Assembly (NCBI GenBank): GCA_025917655.1
Contig: CP084608.1
Coordinates: forward strand, 1,612,001 to 1,676,000
Direction of reading: 5' to 3'
DNA length: 64,000 nt
Source of the DNA: Chlorella sorokiniana
Taxonomy: Eukaryota; Chlorophyta; Trebouxiophyceae; Chlorellales; Chlorellaceae
A model generated the notes under the pieces. It was not told the origin of the DNA. It searched no databases and was given only the letters and a program-made list of their open reading frames with translations. The position numbers and the translations under genes are program-made. Numbering within the stretch: the first letter of the stretch is position 1; every line of letters starts with the position of its first letter. Shown here one piece after another: positions 60,468 through 64,000 of this stretch.

Positions 60468-61634
60468 TCACTCCCATGCGCCCACCGGCTTGGTTGGCGG
60501 CATCCACCGCGTCTTGTACACAGACTCGCCCACCTTGAACTCGGGCACCTGCATGCAGCAGGGCAACCAAGCGCGCTGCTGGTCAGGGCAGAGGATGCTG
60601 GGCATGCATGCAACGCTGCCAGCACTCAAAGAACAGCTGGATGGCACTGTTGGCATGCTGCGCAGAGGTCACGGGGGCCTCCTCCTCCAGCCCAGTCTGC
60701 CTCCAGCCCACCCTGCCTCCGGCAGGCCTTGCAGCAGCATGCTACCGCCCAGCGGCCCGACATCCCCCGGCAATCCTGTCGCGCACGCAGCCCAGCCAGG
60801 GGGCAGCCCCACTCACGTCCTTCATGACCTCTGCCTGCTTGGCCAGGAATCGCTGGTTGGCCTTCACCCAGCGCCGGTCCTCCTCAGCCTGCGAGCGGCG
60901 ATGCAGGCGGGAGGCGTGAGGGAAACATGCAGCATGCCACGAGCCACACAGGCGTACGCAGGCGACGGGCTGTGCCGCGGTCGGCACAGCCTGCTGGCCA
61001 GCGACGCAGCTGCAGCGCAGCGCGGCATGAGCTGGCTGCGGGGAGGGGAGCAGCGCTGCGCGCCTGCAGAAAGGGCACCAGCGAGGCGCGCGCCTCCATC
61101 GTCTCCGCCCGCACCGCCCGCCGCCCGCGGTTGGACTGGCCCACCTGGTAGAAGCCGTAGGCCATGATGGCGGCGGACACTGCGGAGGGAGAGGGAAGAA
61201 GGGAGAGGGAAGGGGGTTGGGCATGGGGGTTGAAACGGAGGAGCGGTACACCGCCGACGCCGAGTGTTCTGGGCACAGGGTAGCTGCCTAGGCTTCAGTG
61301 CTCGACAACGACACCATGCAAGGCCCAGGCCCGCTGGCAGAGCGTCGCCCGCACAGCGAGCCACCTGCAAAGAGGGTGAAGCCGCCTGGCCCAGTGCTGG
61401 GCACGCGGCGGGCGTAACGGATTGCGGGGAAGCCGCCCGGCGGGGGCCGTCCTGCACCACCGGCATGTCCTTCACGGACTGCAGAGGGGAGGGAGAGGGG
61501 CTGGGCGTGGTTTGAGGGTGCAAAGCCCAGGCACGGCTTCGTCGAGGGCTGGAGCGGGCGGCATGGACAGGGCCTTGGCAGGCAGCCAGCCTCGCCTTCA
61601 TGCCAGCGGCGCCGCGACGCAGGAACTCCGTCAT
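60468..61634 (-). CDS. NDUFA13: Mitochondrial complex I subunit NDUFA13 (GRIM-19, B16.6)
   Basis: Accessory subunit of NADH:ubiquinone oxidoreductase with one membrane helix. Five exons by eye: 61634-61596, 61478-61365, 61179-61064, 60888-60817 and 60548-60468. They encode MTEFLRRGAAGMK, SVKDMPVVQDGP and then a GGFPAIRYARRVPSTG-type block. Next are the membrane strand AAIMAYGFYQVGQSNRGRRA, MEARASLVPFLQ, AEEDRRWVKANQRFLAKQAE, and the conserved end VPEFKVGESVYKTRWMPPTK with the stop at 60468. Plant GRIM-19 has the same order and near-identical blocks. Exon 2 changes frame at the G5 run 61442-61446 (C5 on the coding strand); one extra base gives the family GPPPGGF. Two of the four introns have GC donors (after 61596 and 61064). 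It diverges from RRP45. Confidence 0.95.
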
Positions 61635-62320
61635 CGTGCCGTTGCGTACCCTCTCAACACCCTGTATGACGCGGACAGGCAAACACATGAAACATACTGC
61701 ATTGCCGCGCATAAAGGGGCTGCAAGGCGGTGGCGGCGGCTGCGCTCGCCAGTGTGGGCTGCTCCAGCGCCTCTCCGGTCTTGTGGGGATTCCACTGAAG
61801 CGCCATAGATGCATGAAGGGCCTGTAGCAGCAGGGCCCCAGCGCGAGCCAAACGCAGGAAGCCCATCCCACCTGAGCTTGTAAAGTCGAACCCGGCGGGC
61901 CTCGGCGGTCGGCTGCCTAGGACAGCCTCGCAGCCGCCTTGGCAGCCCCAAGCAGCCCGTGCAAAATGTCACTGGGCGGCCCGCAAGATAGGCGAACACC
62001 ACCAGAGCCTTCTTTGCGTCGTAGATGCTCTGACACCCTGAGGACGCGATCTCTACCTGCAGCCGGGCTCACAGACGCTCAAACGGCGAAATGCGGCAGC
62101 TGCCAGGCTGGCGTTGCGGGACAGTTGCGGGAATCAGTCGCTCGTCCGCTGAAACAAGCATCTCATGTGGAAGGTTTGATAATTTCGAACACTGCGACTG
62201 TCTGGTGATTCATCCTGGCTTTTCACCATCTGTTCTTCTTGCACGTTGCTTTGTTGCACGCTTGCCGCTCCCATTACTAAGATCGTCATTGTCACATAGT
62301 TTTGAACGCCTCATTGCGCC
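61635..62320. promoter_or_regulatory. Shared upstream region of NDUFA13 and RRP45
   Basis: About 690 bases, with AT-richer sequence at 62150-62310. No supported gene in it and no named element. Confidence 0.5.
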
Positions 62321-64000
62321 ATGGCGGCAATACAGAGGATGCCGACCGCACCATATCAAACAACGAGCGTGAATTCATTTTAAAGGTACAGCTGAGCATA
62401 CGAGTATCGGTGCCTGGGTATAATGCATACAGCCACCTCGCAGCCCCGCACTTCCCAGCGATGCATGCTGCCACCGCCGCCACTGCCGTCGACGGGTTGG
62501 CTCCTTCGCCCCTGCAGGCTCTGCAGGAGGGGCAGCGCATCGACGGGCGCGCGCCCTTTGAATCGCGCCCGCTGCGCCTCCACTTCTCGCTGGACGACAG
62601 CTCCTGCACGGTGCAGCTGGGGCGCACGCGCGTGCTGGCGGTGGTGAGCGCCGCCCTGGACGCGCCCTACGCCGACCGGCACTCAGAGGGCTCGCTGCGC
62701 TTCAACGTGGAGTTCTCGCCCATGGCCTCCCCCGCCTTTGAGGCAGGCAAGCCGGCAGGATCGCGGCGGCTGTCGCAGCACAGGCGCCAGCAGGCGGTCT
62801 CGCCGGGATGCATCGCAGCATGCTGCCCTGTCGCCCTGCTCATGGGCCTGCCCCCCGCTCTGCCGACGCGGCTGTTGCTGCAGGCAGGCCCGGGAGGATG
62901 CCATCGAGGTGGCGCGCCTGATTGAGCGGGGGCTGCGCGAGAGCCGGGCAGTGGACCTGGAGGCGCTGGTGGTGCTGGCAGGTGGGGGCGGCACAGCGGG
63001 ACTCTTCCGTTTTTCGAGGGGAGGGGGAACGCCGCGCAGCAGCAACCAGCGAAGCATGCCGGCCAAAGAGCGCTGCCCCGTCGCAAGCCAACAAACGGAG
63101 TGCGGCCGCGTGGCCGCTGCCCTCCTGCGCCCTCGCATGATGCGGGCCGCTGTGCCCGCCGCACGCCCAGCTGCGCCCTGCCCCAACCACCCTGCCAACC
63201 CCCTCCCATCTCACCCCCAGGCCGCAAGGTGTGGCACCTTCGCGTGGATGTGCATGTGCTGGACCACGGGGGCAACCTGACGGGCGCCTGCGGCCTCGCC
63301 TCGCTGGCGGCCCTCATGGCCTTCCGCCGCCCTGACGCCACCCTGGGCGGGGACGACGGCCAGGTGTGGGCGGGCACCTGGGGGGAAAGGGGGGTCAGGC
63401 TGCCGGAGGGGCTCTGCTGGCTGGAGGCCGCACGCCGAGCCGACCTCTGCAGGACGCAGGCGCCGGTGTGCTGGGGCGCAGGCGGGCAGCCGCCGGCCAG
63501 GCATGCTGTGCCATGCCGAAAGACCCTCCCACCCCCTTGCTCCCTCCCGCCTGCTGCTGCGCGCTGAGCAGACGGTGACGGTGCATCCCCGGAGCTGCGG
63601 GAGCCGGTGCCGCTGTCGCTGCACCACCTGCCGCTGCCCGTCAGCTTTGCGGTGTTTGGGGAGGAGGGGGAGCTGCTGGTGGTGGACCCCAGCCTGAAGG
63701 AGGAGGCGGCGGCGGCCGGCACCTTTGTAGGTGGGCCCGCAGCGGCGCACGCCTCCCCACCAGCTCGCTGCCCCCATGCCGCTGCTTGAGCGGTGCCGGC
63801 GGCGGCCTTGGGGGCGGCGCGAGTGCCCGGCGCGTGCCACGTTGGCAACCTGTTGCATGCGGGCTGCCTGCTGGCCTGCTGGCCTGGACCACCAACCCCT
63901 TTCACCACCCCCGCCTGCCTTCTCATCCGCTGCAGTGACCCAAAACGCGTTTGGCGAGCTGTGTGCGCTGCAGAAGGTGGACGGCTTCGGCCTGACACCG
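62321..64000 (+). CDS. RRP45: Exosome core subunit RRP45 (EXOSC9), 3' end beyond window
   Basis: RNase-PH-like ring subunit of the RNA exosome. The ATG at 62321 sits in a good context (CGCCATGG), but the family frame TISNNEREFILK is reached only with one more G at 62326-62327. Without it this ATG reads into a stop after 20 codons and no other ATG is available. Next blocks: LQEGQRIDGRAPFESRPLRL (from 62518), LGRTRVLAVVSAALDAPYAD, FNVEFSPMASPAFEAG (exon end 62746, GC donor), DAIEVARLIERGLRESRAVD, KVWHLRVDVHVLDHGGNLTG, LAALMAFRRPDATLGGDDGQ, REPVPLSLHHLPLPVSFAVF and LLVVDPSLKEEAAAAGTF. The last exon in view begins VTQNAFGELCALQKVDGFGL. Single-base run shortening also shows at 62892-62894 and 63587-63590. 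The catalytic role is structural in eukaryotes; RRP45 is not itself an active phosphorolytic enzyme. Confidence 0.94.

Overview
The window is nuclear DNA from a green alga, probably a Chlorella-like trebouxiophyte; that placement is an inference. The evidence is very high GC, genes cut by many 60-400 bp introns with GTGAGY/GTGGGY donors, and a gene set typical of chlorophytes: a Ca2+-type RelA/SpoT homologue (CRSH), an LCIB/LCIC-type CO2-concentrating protein, a BBD-type bifunctional nuclease and peroxisomal malate synthase. There are no bacterial operons, no rRNA or tRNA genes I could recognise, no CRISPR array and no mobile element.

Layout: kinesin-4 (minus, runs off the left edge, 1-3438); an unrecognised helical protein (plus, 3646-4886); a coiled-coil protein of CSPP1-like look (minus, to 6965); an ambiguous stretch (7.0-8.6 kb); a small zinc-ribbon protein of unknown role (minus, 8.75-10.27 kb); RAD51D (plus, 10881-12662); an FHA plus HAT/TPR-repeat unit (minus, 12.9-16.4 kb) that abuts, and may be part of, a CRSH gene (minus, 16.4-19.3 kb); proteasome subunit RPN7 (plus, 19582-22524); alanine/serine-glyoxylate aminotransferase (plus, 23351-25681); a secreted selenium-binding-protein-like propeller (minus, 26271-29528); a plastid aspartic-protease-like protein (minus, 29904-31760); an LCIB-family protein (minus, 32680-35642); a NEMP/PNET2 nuclear-envelope protein (minus, 37021-40060); a BBD nuclease (plus, 40329-42371); malate synthase (plus, 43636-48266); an ERCC6L/PICH-type SNF2 translocase (minus, 48596-55490); NELF-C/D (plus, 55990-60170); complex I subunit NDUFA13/GRIM-19 (minus, 60468-61634); and exosome subunit RRP45 (plus, 62321 to beyond the right edge).

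Most of these are unrelated housekeeping genes. Several are arranged head to head on short shared upstream regions (kinesin/unknown, CRSH/RPN7, NEMP/BBD, ERCC6L/NELF-C/D, NDUFA13/RRP45). AGXT, malate synthase and the LCIB protein touch glyoxylate or inorganic-carbon metabolism but are not adjacent.

Two features affect every gene model. First, conserved exons repeatedly change frame at short G or C runs, and in nearly all cases one extra base restores the conserved protein; this looks like homopolymer shortening in the assembly rather than gene decay. Second, at least seven introns use a GC-AG donor/acceptor pair. The most interesting candidate is the possible RelA/SpoT - EF-hand - FHA - HAT fusion at 13-19 kb. 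Exon coordinates given as exact were read by eye from splice sites and protein-family conservation; others are approximate.
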